Shown one piece after another: positions 34,182-45,027 of a stretch of 64,000 nucleotides of DNA. Both the position numbers and the translations under genes were made by a program. Position 1 is the stretch's first letter; every line of letters starts with the position of its first letter. The notes under the pieces were generated by a model that was given only the letters and a program-made list of their open reading frames with translations, searched no databases and was not told where the DNA came from. The stretch is from assembly GCA_947172415.1 (NCBI GenBank), contig OX359191.1, positions 2,852,001-2,916,000 of the forward strand, read 5' to 3'. Source of the stretch: Chondrosia reniformis (Eukaryota; Porifera; Demospongiae; Chondrillida; Chondrillidae).

Positions 34182-35240
34182 GAAAAAGAGGAGCTAATAT
34201 CAGGTCATTTTGTCCAGAATTGTAGTCAAAATGAGGAGAAATCAAGTGCTGCAGTAAAGGGTAGTAGTGCTTTGGTACACAATGACAAGTGCATGTCACA
34301 ATCTTACGTTAGGATTGCGGATAAAGGGACACATGGCAAGGAGTATACATCGGAACCATTGGTGGTTGGCAGTCAGTCTGCTCATTCAGACATCCCAATT
34401 ACTTATGTTGACACACTGGTGTTGTCACTGAAACCAACACTTGAAGCTTTAGTGACTAGTAACACTTTGAATAGTGAGTCAATAGTAAGGTGGTCAAAGT
34501 GTCATCACAGTGAATTACAGACTATTCTTAAAGTGGTCAATCGTCCTTCCCGGGCAACTTTCAGTAATATGCATCATCAAGTGGATGTTGTAGTAAAAGA
34601 CAAAGTCTTTCCAGCTTTTACGTCACAGTACATGCCAGTTTGCACTAAAGGAGGTGGAAATTGTATGTATCATATGCTATCTTTGGCCCTTTGTGGAACA
34701 GAGCAGTACATGTGCCACTTGAGACTGTTGACCGCTTATAGCCTCATTATGCATCAACAACATATGCTAAAAGTCATTCAGCCAACTGCTAGGATACTTC
34801 TACCGTTGCAGAAACGAGATACTGCTTCAGTTGCTAAAGCAGCAGAAGTACAGTGGCTGGAACTACTTCGCAGTTCGATCACTGACAAGTCATGGGGAAA
34901 CCAATTTCATCTGTATGCACTGGCAATGATTTTGGAGAGGTCCATTTGGTTGTATGGTGTGATGTACAGCAGATGCCTTCAAGATGAAGGAAAGCAGCTC
35001 CAACCAATTAAGCAGGATGTAACACCTACTGAATTGCAAGATCTGTTTGAAATGAGAGACAAGAGGTTGAATAACAGCATTTGCTATCGCTCTGATGCGG
35101 TCCCAGAAGAGCATGTTCCCCTTTTAGGATTTCTGGATTCCTCTCATTTCACTGCCATTCTTCCAATGGTGTCTGCAAAATGTTCCTTAGGGTTTGCTCC
35201 ATTTACCACCTTCATGTCACAGTGGGCTCCTGAAGAGTGA
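34182..35240 (+). CDS. Helitron A OTU-type cysteine protease domain
   Basis: Open for 352 codons in the same frame as the helicase C-terminus, separated from it by a single TAA that is also in copy B. OTU enzymes remove ubiquitin and are known as extra domains of animal Helitrons. The catalytic Cys block is seen as TKGGGNCMYHMLSLALCG (usual form GDGNCLFRAL), the middle block as WGNQFHLYALAMILERSIWLY, and the catalytic His block as DSSHFTAIL near the end. The usual Asp of the Cys loop is Gly here, which may weaken activity. There is no strong ATG near the start; translation may need readthrough of the TAA or internal initiation. Copy A ends WAPEE; copy B stops seven codons earlier. Confidence 0.75.
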   Translation, partial: EKEELISGHFVQNCSQNEEKSSAAVKGSSALVHNDKCMSQSYVRIADKGTHGKEYTSEPLVVGSQSAHSDIPITYVDTLVLSLKPTLEALVTSNTLNSESIVRWSKCHHSELQTILKVVNRPSRATFSNMHHQVDVVVKDKVFPAFTSQYMPVCTKGGGNCMYHMLSLALCGTEQYMCHLRLLTAYSLIMHQQHMLKVIQPTARILLPLQKRDTASVAKAAEVQWLELLRSSITDKSWGNQFHLYALAMILERSIWLYGVMYSRCLQDEGKQLQPIKQDVTPTELQDLFEMRDKRLNNSICYRSDAVPEEHVPLLGFLDSSHFTAILPMVSAKCSLGFAPFTTFMSQWAPEE

Positions 35241-36239
35241 TATACACAAATGTGCCAACTACCATCATCGGTTGCAGTGTTTGTGTATCATGGCAAGTGA
35301 ATGGTAGAATACGGTGACTGCAAAGGCTGACGTGGTGATGTCAAGTTATTTAGAATTTAGTATTTGAGGCTACTTTCAACTCACTGAAGTATTTTGAAGT
35401 TTACCTATAATGTATTTCTAAGTGTTTGTAAATTTTCTACATCAATAATGTATTTTGACAATAAGTCACACTCTACAGCAATACAGGGTGTTAGTATGAG
35501 TTCATATGTACTTTGTAATTTTGAATGTTTTCTCTGATGTGTGTTTGGCAGTGTCACAGTTATTGTCCTTTTTGTGCTTTACTAAGAAGCAAGGATGCAT
35601 GGAGCAGGCAATTTAAAAGCTTTCTGGTAAGTCAACAGTTTCAATTTCTTTAATTGTATACCTCATTTGGCTTTCACTTACAAAATTCATTGCAAATTTC
35701 TAATTGTTCTCACATCATTGCAGGTCACTCCTTACCTTCACAACTAGAGAGAAAAAATATTATAGAAGAAGATACGTGTTTTGAATCACTATGAACGCAT
35801 AACTTAGACCTACATCGGGGAAACATGAGGAGTGAGCAAGCATTTCATTAGCAAGTCTAACAAGTAAGTGTGCATATAATATGATTGCTAATTAACTCAT
35901 GCACACTACTGCAAAGTGCTGTTAATATGTAAGTGTACTCTTTTCTTTCAGGTATCCACATATTCCTTCCAACAAATCAATGCATTTCTGAGAAGCACTG
36001 GATAAACATGTTTGGAACCAAAGAAAGAAACCATACCCATACCATATCTGTCATATCTAATTTATTGGACTATTAACTTACAAGTCATTATAGTGCATAC
36101 TTCAGTGTTCCTGCAAAACACATGCTTGATAGTACCAAGAGCTAATACTCTTCCCTCACACTCTTTTTTCTGTTTCTAATGTACTTATTAATTGATAATT
36201 GATCATAGAAGTGTTGAATAGAGTATACCAGTAGGATGA
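35241..36239 (+). other. Helitron A 3' region with two candidate introns
   Basis: No long frame. Two pairs of good splice signals occur: GGTAAGT at 35627 with CATTGCAG ending 35723 (97 nt), and AAGTAAGT at 35864 with TTTTCTTTCAG ending 35951 (88 nt). Both pairs are kept in copy B. They suggest spliced 3' untranslated exons, or small exons gained by the element; the exons encode nothing I recognise. Confidence 0.45.
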
Positions 36240-36281
36240 ACATGATTGGTAATAATAATGCCACAGCGACCGAAGGGAGCC

Positions 36282-36540
36282 AAGTAGTTCGAGTTCATTC
36301 GGGGGGCGGCAGCCCCATGAGTTTTTTAACTCGAACTACTTGTTTATGCAGCTAGCACATATAACTACAAAATACTACTAGCTTATAACTAGTTCATATA
36401 ACTAATACATACTATTAGTACATATAACAAGTACATACAATAGTACATACAATGAGTACATCCAACTAGAAAAAAAACAATTATTTCGAGTTTAAAAACT
36501 CGTGGGGCTGCGCCCCCCGAATTAACTCAAACTACTCTAC
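36282..36540. repeat. Inverted hairpin pair enclosing a satellite fragment, Helitron A 3' region
   Basis: 36282-36341 is itself a hairpin (AAGTAGTTCGAGTT against AACTCGAACTACTT) with a GGGGGGCGGCAGCCCC core. The reverse complement of 36479-36540 is a diverged copy of it. Between them, 36353-36470 is a run of TACATACAA/ACTAGTTCATAT units, the 13-bp satellite in reverse orientation. The same arrangement is in copy B at 42300-42560, so it is part of the element. Confidence 0.8.
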
Positions 36541-36733
36541 CGCTTCGTTGGGATTTAATATATATTATCGTAATACTAACGATTGAGGACACTGAAATGT
36601 CCTGAACGTTATAAATAACGATGGAAAAGCTTTGTAAACTAAAGCTGCCTGAACGCCACCATTTGTAAAAACGATGTATTAACGTATAAAATAAGTGTTA
36701 TAATAGTTGTGCATGAAACGTATTATATATTGT

Positions 36734-39700
36734 TTGTAATAGTTGTATGTGTTAGTATTTTGTACTAGATGTATGAACTAGTTCTATGTACTAGTTGTAT
36801 GTACTAGTGGAAATCACTAGTTATAGGTACTAGTTATAAATACTAGTTGTAGATACTATGTGTACATACTATTTGTATATTCTAGTTGTATGTAAAAATG
36901 GTATATACTGTTTGTGTCTATAAGTTTTATGTACTAGTTGGATGTACTAGTTATACGTATTGGTTGAATGTTCTGTTTGTATGTACTAGTTTATGTACTA
37001 GTTATATTTGTATGTTCTAGTTATATGTTCTACTTGTGTGTACAAGTTGTATGTATTAGTTTTGTATTAGTGGTATGTAGTATTTATATGTACTAGTTAT
37101 ATGTGTATGTTCTAGTTATATATACTAGGTGTATGTAAAATTTGTATGTACTAGATGTATGTTCTAGTTGTTTGTACCAGTTGCATGTACTAGTTGTATT
37201 TACTAGTTGTATGTTCTATTTGTATTTACAAGTTATATGTGTATGTTCTAGTTATCCTTACTAATTCTTTTGTACAAGTTGTATCAACGAGTTGTAAGTA
37301 CTAGTTGTACGCACTAGTTGTTTATTCTAGTTATATCTACTAGTTGTGTGCCTTGGTTTTATGTACTAGTTGTATGTACTAGTTGTATGTACTAGTTGTA
37401 TCTATTAGTTTTATGTACTAGTTGAATGTACTGGTTGTATGTACTATTTATGTGTACTGGTTTTATGTACAAGTTGTTTGTACTAGTTGTACGTATTGGT
37501 TGAATGTACTGTTTGTATGTACTAGTTGTATGTACTAGTTATGTATTCGTTGTATGTAGTTTCTATATGTACTAGTTATATGTGTAAGTACTAGTTAAAT
37601 ATACTAGGTGTATGTACAATTTGTGCATACTAGATGTATGTACTAGTTGTATGTACCAATTGTCTGTACTAGTTGTATGTACCAGTTGCATGTACTAGTT
37701 GTATGTTTTAGTTGTTTGTACTATTTGTATGTACAAGTTATATGTGTATGTTCTATTTATCCTTATTAGTTGTATGTACAAGTTTTATGTACGACTTGTC
37801 TGTACTAGTTTTATGAACTAGTTATATGTACTAGTTGTATGTACTAGTGGTGATCACTAGTTATAGGTACTAGTTATAGTTACCAGTTGTAGGTACTAGT
37901 TGTACATACTATTTGTATATTCTAGTTGTATGTACAAGTAATGTGTACTGGTTGTATGTACTAGTTATATGTACTAGTTGCATATATTAGTTATGTACTA
38001 GTTGTATGGACTAGTTGTATGTACTGTTTGTATGTACTGTTTGTATGTACTAGTCGTATGTAATAGTTGTAAGTTCTAGTGGTAATCAATAGTTATAGGT
38101 ACTAGTTAAATGTACTATTTGCAGGTACTAGTTGTACTTACTAGTTGTATATTCTAGTTGTATGTACTAGAAATATGTACTAGTTGTATATCCTAGTTTT
38201 ATGTACTAGTTGCATATACTAGTTATGTACTAGTTGTATGGACTAGTTGTACGTACTGGTTGCATGTACTGGTTGAATGTACTAGTTGTATGTTCTGGTT
38301 AAATGTACTCTTTTTATGTACTAGTTGTATGTACAAGTTGTATGTACTAGTTGTATATAATGGTTGAATGTACTGTTTGTATGTACTAGTGGTAATCACT
38401 AGTCATAAGAACTAGTTATAAATTCTAGGTGTATGTACTTGTATTATGTACTGGTAGTATGTACTAACTCTATGTACTAGTTGAATGTCCTAGTTTTATT
38501 TACTAGTTGCATATACTAGTTATGTACTAGTTGTATGGACTAGTTGTATGGACTAGTTTTATGTAGTGGTTGCATGTACTGATTGAATGTACTAGTTGTA
38601 TGAACTGGTTGGATGTACTATTTATATGTACTTTTCGTATGTACTAGTTATATGTTGTATTTATATGGACTAGTAATATGTACTATTTATATGTACTAGT
38701 TATATGTGTATGTTCTAGTTATATGTACTTGTTGTATGTACCAGTTGTATGTACTAGTTGTAAGTACTAGTTGGATGTTATATATATATGTACAAGTTAT
38801 ATGCGCATATTCTAGTTTTCCTTAGTAGGTCTATGAACAAGTTGCATTTACGAGTTGTATGTACGCGTTTTTTGTACTAGTTGTATGACCTAGTTTTATG
38901 TACTAGTTGTATGTACTAGTTGAATGTACTAATGGTAATCACTAGGTATAGTTACTAGTTTTATGTTCTAGTTGCATATACTAGTTATGTACTAATTGTA
39001 TGTCCTAGTTGTATGTACTGGTTGTATGTACTGGTTGTATGTACTGGTTGTATGTAGTAGTTGTATGTACTAGTTGTATGAACTAGTTCTATGTATTAGT
39101 TCTATGTACTAGCCGTATGTAATAGGTGTATGTACTAGTTGTATGAACTACTTATATATATTAGTTTTATGAATTTGTTATATATACTAGTTGTAATCAC
39201 TAGTTATTGGTACTACTATATGTATATGCTAGGTTTGTATTCGAGTTGTATGTACTGGTTGTATGTAGTAGTTGTGTGTACCAGTTGTATGTTTACGTTC
39301 TAGTTAAATGTACTTACTGTATGTACTAGTTGTATGTACTAGTTGTATGTACTAGTTGTACGTACTGGTTGTATGAATTAGTTATAGGTTCTAGTTCTAG
39401 GTACTATTTATATGTACTAGTTGTATGTACTATATATATGTACAAGTTATATATGTATGTTCTAGTTATCCTTACTAGTGCTATGTACAAGGTTTATGTT
39501 CGACTTGTATGTACTAGTTTTATGAACTTATTATATGCCCTAGTTGTGTGTACTAGTATTATGTATTAGTGGTAATCACTAGTTTTGACTACTAGTTATA
39601 TTTATTAGTTGTATGTACTAGTTGTAAGAACTAGTAATATGTACTAGTGGTATGTACTAGTTATATGTACTATTTGTATTTACTAATTGAATGGACTAGC

Positions 39701-42008
39701 TATACGTACTCGTATTATGTACTAGTTGCATGTACTAGATATATGTACTAACTGTATGCACTAGGTATTTGTACTAATTGCATGTACTTGTGGTGTGGAC
39801 TAGTTGTATGTACTGGTTGTATGTACAAGTTGTATGTACTTGGGTTATGTACTATTTATATGTACTATTTATATGTACTAGTTGTATGTACTACTTGTAT
39901 GAACTAGTTGTAGGTACTAGTTGTATGTACTAGGTGTATTTACTAGTTGTATGTATTCGCTACAAGTTGTATGTACTAGTTTTTTGTGTGTACTAGTAGT
40001 AGTTATATTTGCTTGTTGTAGGTGCAAATTTTATATATTAGTTGTATATACTAGTTTTATGTTCTAGTTTTATGTATTAGTTGTATGTACTGGTTTATTA
40101 ATTAGTTGTAGATACTATTGTATGTATTAGGTATATGCACTAGTTGTATGTACTCGTTACTAATTGCATGTACTAAGCTTATGGACTAGTTGTATGTATT
40201 CGTTACTAGTTGTATGTACTAGTTGCACATACTAGTACTAGTTATATTTTCTAGTAGTAGGAACCACTTGTATGTATTAGTTATATGTCAATGTTTTAGT
40301 TATATGTACTAGTTGTATGTACAAGGTGTATGTACTAGTTGTATGTACTACTTTTATGTACTGGTAGAATGTCCTATTTAAATTTACTAGTCATATGTGT
40401 ATTTTCCTGTTATATGTTCTAGTAATATGTACAAGTTGTATGTGCTAGTTTTATGTACTAGTTGTATGTACACGTTACTAGTTTTATGTACTAGTTGTAC
40501 GTTCTTGTACTAGTTACGTTTATTAGCTGAAAGTACTAGTTGTATGTAATTGTTGTTTGTACTAGATGTAGGAACTAGTTACTAGCTTTATTTACTAGTT
40601 GTATGTACTAATACAAGATATATTTAAAAGTTGTAGGAACTAGTTTTATGTTCTAGCTCTATGTACTAGTTGTATGTACTACTTGTATGAACTAGTTGTA
40701 GGTACTAATTGTATATGCTAGGTGTATTTACTAGTTGTATGTATTCGCTACTAATTGCATGTACTAGTTTTTTGTGTGTACTAGTAGTAGTTATATTTAC
40801 TTGTTGTAGGTACAAGTTTTACATATTAGTTGTATATACTAGTTTTATGTTCTAGTTCTATGTATTAGTTGTATGTATTGGTTTATTAATTAGTTGTAGG
40901 TACTAGTTGTATGTACTCATTACTAGTTGTAGGTACTAATTGCATGTCCTAGTACTAGTTATATTTCCTAATAGTAAGAACTACTTGTATGTATTAGTTG
41001 TATGTTCTAGTTGTTGGACCTAGTTACTAGTTCTTTGTAATAGTTGTATGTACTTGTTTTATGTACTAGTTCTATGTACTAGTACTAGTTATCTTTACTA
41101 GTTGTATGTGCAAGTTTTAAGTACTAGTAGTATGTACTACTTGTAGTGCTAGTTGTATGAACTAGTTGTATGTACTAGTTGTTTGTAATAGTTGTATGTA
41201 CCAGTTGTATATAATAGTTGTATGTACCAGTTGCATGTGCTAGTTGTTTTTATTAGTTGTATGTACTATTCATACGTACAGGTTATACGTGTACGTCCCA
41301 GTTATCCTTACTAGTTCTATGTACAAGTTTTATTTAAGAGTTGTATGTATTAGTTGTATGAACAAGTAAATGTACTAGTTACATGTAAAAGTTGAATGTG
41401 CGAGTTGTATGTACTAGTTGTATTTACTAGTTGTATGTACTATTTTATGTACTAGTTGTATTTACTAGTTGTATGTACTATTTTATGTACTAGTTGTATT
41501 TACTAGTTGTATGTACTAGTTGTTTGTACCAGTAACATATACTAGTTGTATGCATTAGTTTTATGTACTATTTATGTGTACAAGTTATATGTGTATGTTC
41601 TAGTTATCCTTCCTAGTTCTATGTACAAGTTGTATGTACGACTTCTATGTACTAGTTGTATGAACTTATATATGTACTAGTTGTATGTACTAGTATTATG
41701 TACTAGTTATAAATACCAGTTGTATGTATTAGTTGAATGCACTAGTAGTAAGTAATAGTTATATGTACTAGTGGTATGTACTAGTTATATGTACTAGTTG
41801 CATGTACTAGTTGCATTTACTAGGTAAATGTACTAGCTATACGTACTAGTAATATGTACTAGTTGCATGTACTAGATATATGTACTAGCTGTATGCACTA
41901 GTTATTTGTACTAGTTGTATGTACTAGTTTTATGTACTGGTTGTATGTACTAGTTGTAATCTTTAGTGATAGGTATTAGTGATATGTAGTAGTTGTATGT
42001 ACAAGTTA
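36734..42008 (+). repeat. Satellite array, 13-bp unit (block 4), between the two Helitrons
   Basis: Same unit and same orientation as the other blocks, about 5.3 kb, forming the spacer between the tail-to-tail Helitrons. Contains the same subtypes as block 2 (GGTAATCACTAG, TGTATGTTCTAGTTATCCTTAC). No gene. Confidence 0.95.
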
Positions 42009-42009
42009 G

Positions 42010-42030
42010 GGGCTGCTGCAGGCAGCCCCT
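42010..42030 (-). other. Helitron B 3' terminal hairpin
   Basis: GGGGCTGC and GGCAGCCCC form a GC-rich hairpin around TGCA in otherwise AT-rich DNA, at the exact junction with the satellite. In sense orientation the hairpin is followed by TAACTTGTAC. The nearest CTRR-like ends would be CTAA overlapping the stem or CTTG four bases on, so the terminal tetranucleotide is uncertain. Confidence 0.65.
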
Positions 42031-42299
42031 TATATTGTTTTCATTTGCCGGTTAGGTTGTACGGCTTCATGTTAGAAGTTCATGTTCATGAAAGATATTT
42101 ATATATATATATATATATAATACGTTTCATGCACAACTATTATAACACTTATTTTATACGTTAATACATCGTTTTTACAAATGGTGGCGTTCAGGAAGCT
42201 TTAGTTTACAAAGCTTTTCCATCGTTATTTATAACGTTCAGGACATTTCAGCGTCCTCAATCGTTAGTATTACGAAAATATATATTAAATCCCAACGAA

Positions 42300-42560
42300 G
42301 CGGTAGAGTAGTTTGAGTTAATTCGGGGGGCACAGCCCCACGAGTTTTTAAACTCGAAATAATTGTTTTTTTTCTAGTTGGATGTACTCATTGTATGTAC
42401 TATTGTATGTACTTGTTATATGTACTAATAGTATGTATTAGTTATATGAACTAGTTATAAGCTAGTAGTATTTTGTAGTTATATGTGCTAGCTGCATAAA
42501 CAAGTAGTTCGAGTTAAAAAACTCATGGGGCTTCCGCCCCCCGAATGAACTCGAACTACT
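42300..42560. repeat. Inverted hairpin pair enclosing a satellite fragment, Helitron B
   Basis: Counterpart of 36282-36540. Arms near 42309-42360 and 42502-42560 carry GGGGGGC...GCCCC cores; the satellite-like interior (42374-42497) here runs in plus orientation because the element is reversed. Confidence 0.8.
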
Positions 42561-43623
42561 TGGCTCCCTTCGGTCGCTGTGGCATTATTATTACCAATCA
42601 TGTTCATCCTACTGGTATACTCTATTCAACACTTCTATGATCAATTATCAATTAATAAGTACATTAGAAACAGAAAAAAGAGTGTGAGGGAAGAGTATTA
42701 GCTCTTGGTACTATCAAGCATGTGTTTTGCAGGAACACGGAAGTATGCACTATAATGACTTGTAAGTTAATAGTCCAATAAATTAGATATGACAGATATG
42801 GTATGGGTATGGTTTCTTTCTTTGGTTCCAAACATGTTTATCCAGTGCTTCTCAGAAATGCATTGATTTGTTGGAAGGAATATGTGGATACCTGAAAGAA
42901 AAGAGTACACTTACATATTAACAGCACTTTGCAGTAGTGTGCATGAGTTAATTAGCAATCATATTATATGCACACTTACTTGTTAGACTTGCTAATGAAA
43001 TGCTTGCTCACTCCTCATGTTTCCCCGATGTAGGTCTAAGTTATGCGTTCATAGTGATTCAAAACACGTATCTTCTTCTATAATATTTTTTCTCTCTAGT
43101 TGTGAAGGTAAGGAGTGACCTGCAATGATGTGAGAACAATTAGAAATTTGCAATGAATTTTGTAAGTGAAAGCCAAATGAGGTATACAATTAAAGAAATT
43201 GAAACTGTTGACTTACCAGAAAGCTTTTAAATTGCCTGCTCCATGCATCCTTGCTTCTTAGTAAAGCACAAAAAGGACAATAACTGTGACACTGCCAAAC
43301 ACACATCAGAGAAAACATTCAAAATTACAAAGTACATATGAACTCATACTAACACCCTGTATTGCTGTAGAGTGTGACTTATTGTCAAAATACATTATTG
43401 ATGTAGAAAATTTACAAACACTTAGAAATACATTATAGGTAAACTTCAAAATACTTCAGTGAGTTGAAAGTAGCCTCAAATACTAAATTCTAAATAACTT
43501 GACATCACCACGTCAGCCTTTGCAGTCACCGTATTCTACCATTCACTTGCCATGATACACAAACACTGCAACCGATGATGGTAGTTGGCACATTTGTGTA
43601 TATCACTCTTCAGGAGCCCACTG
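42561..43623 (-). other. Helitron B 3' region with candidate introns
   Basis: Mirror of 35241-36239, near-identical and with both intron signal pairs preserved (GT-AG at about 42892-42979 and 43120-43216 in minus sense). No protein-coding frame seen. Confidence 0.45.
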
Positions 43624-44661
43624 TTACATGAAGGTGGTAAATGGAGCAAACCCTAAGGAACATTTTGCAGACACCATTGGAAGAATGGCAGTGAAATGAG
43701 AGGAATCCAGAAATCCTAAAAGGGGAACATGCTCTTCTGGGACCGCATCAGAGCGATAGCAAATGCTGTTATTCAACCTCTTGTCTCTCATTTCAAACAG
43801 ATCTTGCAATTCAGTAGGTGTTACATCCTGCTTAATTGGTTGGAGCTGCTTTCCTTCATCTTGAAGGCATCTGCTGTACATCACACCATACAACCAAATG
43901 GACCTCTCCAAAATCATTGCCAGTGCATACAGATGAAATTGGTTTCCCCATGACTTGTCAGTGATCGAACTGCGAAGTAGTTCCAGCCACTGTACTTCTG
44001 CTGCTTTAGCAACTGAAGCAGTATCTCGTTTCTGCAACGGTAGAAGTATCCTAGCAGTTGGCTGAATGACTTTTAGCATATGTTGTTGATGCATAATGAG
44101 GCTATAAGCGGTCAACAGTCTCAAGTGGCACATGTACTGCTCTGTTCCACAAAGGGCCAAAGATAGCATATGATACATACAATTTCCACCTCCTTTAGTG
44201 CAAACTGGCATGTACTGTGACGTAAAAGCTGGAAAGACTTTGTCTTTTACTACAACATCCACTTGATGATGCATATTACTGAAAGTTGCCCGGGAAGGAC
44301 GATTGACCACTTTAAGAATAGTCTGTAATTCACTGTGATGACACTTTGACCACCTTACTATTGACTCACTATTCAAAGTGTTACTAGTCACTAAAGCTTC
44401 AAGTGTTGGTTTCAGTGACAACACCAGTGTGTCAACATAAGTAATTGGGATGTCTGAATGAGCAGACTGACTGCCAACCACCAATGGTTCCGATGTATAC
44501 TCCTTGCCATGTGTCCCTTTATCCGCAATCCTAACGTAAGATTGTGACATGCACTTGTCATTGTGTACCAAAGCACTACTACCCTTTACTGCAGCACTTG
44601 ATTTCTCCTCATTTTGACTACAATTCTGGACAAAATGACCTGATATTAGCTCCTCTTTTTC
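43624..44661 (-). CDS. Helitron B OTU-type cysteine protease domain, slightly shortened
   Basis: Same protein as in copy A, with catalytic Cys block TKGGGNCMYHML and His block DSSHFTAIL intact. A private TCA to TAA change ends it after APFTTFM, removing the last seven residues of copy A (SQWAPEE). The loss is C-terminal to the His block, so the fold may survive. As in A the frame is joined to the helicase except for a TAA at 44662-44664. Confidence 0.75.
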   Translation of the reverse strand, partial: EKEELISGHFVQNCSQNEEKSSAAVKGSSALVHNDKCMSQSYVRIADKGTHGKEYTSEPLVVGSQSAHSDIPITYVDTLVLSLKPTLEALVTSNTLNSESIVRWSKCHHSELQTILKVVNRPSRATFSNMHHQVDVVVKDKVFPAFTSQYMPVCTKGGGNCMYHMLSLALCGTEQYMCHLRLLTAYSLIMHQQHMLKVIQPTARILLPLQKRDTASVAKAAEVQWLELLRSSITDKSWGNQFHLYALAMILERSIWLYGVMYSRCLQDEGKQLQPIKQDVTPTELQDLFEMRDKRLNNSICYRSDAVPEEHVPLLGFLDSSHFTAILPMVSAKCSLGFAPFTTFM

Positions 44662-45027
44662 TTATTCCTCACCACTATGAGCAGATTCTTGTCGTAGCCT
44701 TGCCATTTCCTCATGGACTCTCTTGTTTGCTGTCATCTTCTTTGGCTGAAAGTTCAGGAGGGCCACTCCATTCAGTGTGCGCACACGTCTAAGAGCTACA
44801 TAGGCCATTCCAGGTTCAAATAAATCATTCCCTAAATCCATGACTGCTGCATCAAGAGACAATCCTTGCAACTTGTGAATAGTTGCTGCCCAGCACAGAA
44901 TCAAGGGAATCTGTGTTCTCTGCAGGAGTGTACCTTCCTTTCCATAGAAACGTGCAGGAATAGGCTGAATTGGTACAACATCCTGTTCCTCCGAGACAAC
45001 ATGGTACCTTTGACAATTTCCCCACAT
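44662..45027 (-). CDS. Helitron B helicase C-terminal motifs (shifted frame)
   Basis: Identical in content to copy A: WAATIHKLQG and GMAYVALRRVRTL motifs in a frame one base away from the main helicase frame. The break lies at the same bases as in copy A, so it predates the separation of the two copies or is a feature of expression. Confidence 0.7.
   Translation of the reverse strand: MWGNCQRYHVVSEEQDVVPIQPIPARFYGKEGTLLQRTQIPLILCWAATIHKLQGLSLDAAVMDLGNDLFEPGMAYVALRRVRTLNGVALLNFQPKKMTANKRVHEEMARLRQESAHSGEE

Larger units (their letters stand above)
27010..36733 (+). mobile_element. Helitron copy A (9.7 kb, 3'-truncated)
   Basis: Homology with copy B begins at 27010 with TCTCTACTAAAG, which fits the known Helitron 5' terminus, and the preceding base is A as expected for A/T insertion. 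It ends at 36733 inside a TA-rich tract; copy B continues for about 100 bp to a terminal hairpin that A lacks. From the Rep region onward the two copies align base for base (A position plus B position equals 78843). Encoded parts are listed separately. Copy A lacks a working HUH motif, has private stop codons and has no 3' hairpin, so it should not transpose by itself. Confidence 0.85.

Noticed and set aside
25146..36733. Reading copy A as a DNA transposon with long terminal inverted repeats
   Set aside because: The left terminus belongs to a separate reversed Helitron 3' end. The Rep/helicase content, the 5' TCTCTACTA boundary at 27010 and the absence of an equivalent left arm on copy B fit a Helitron instead.
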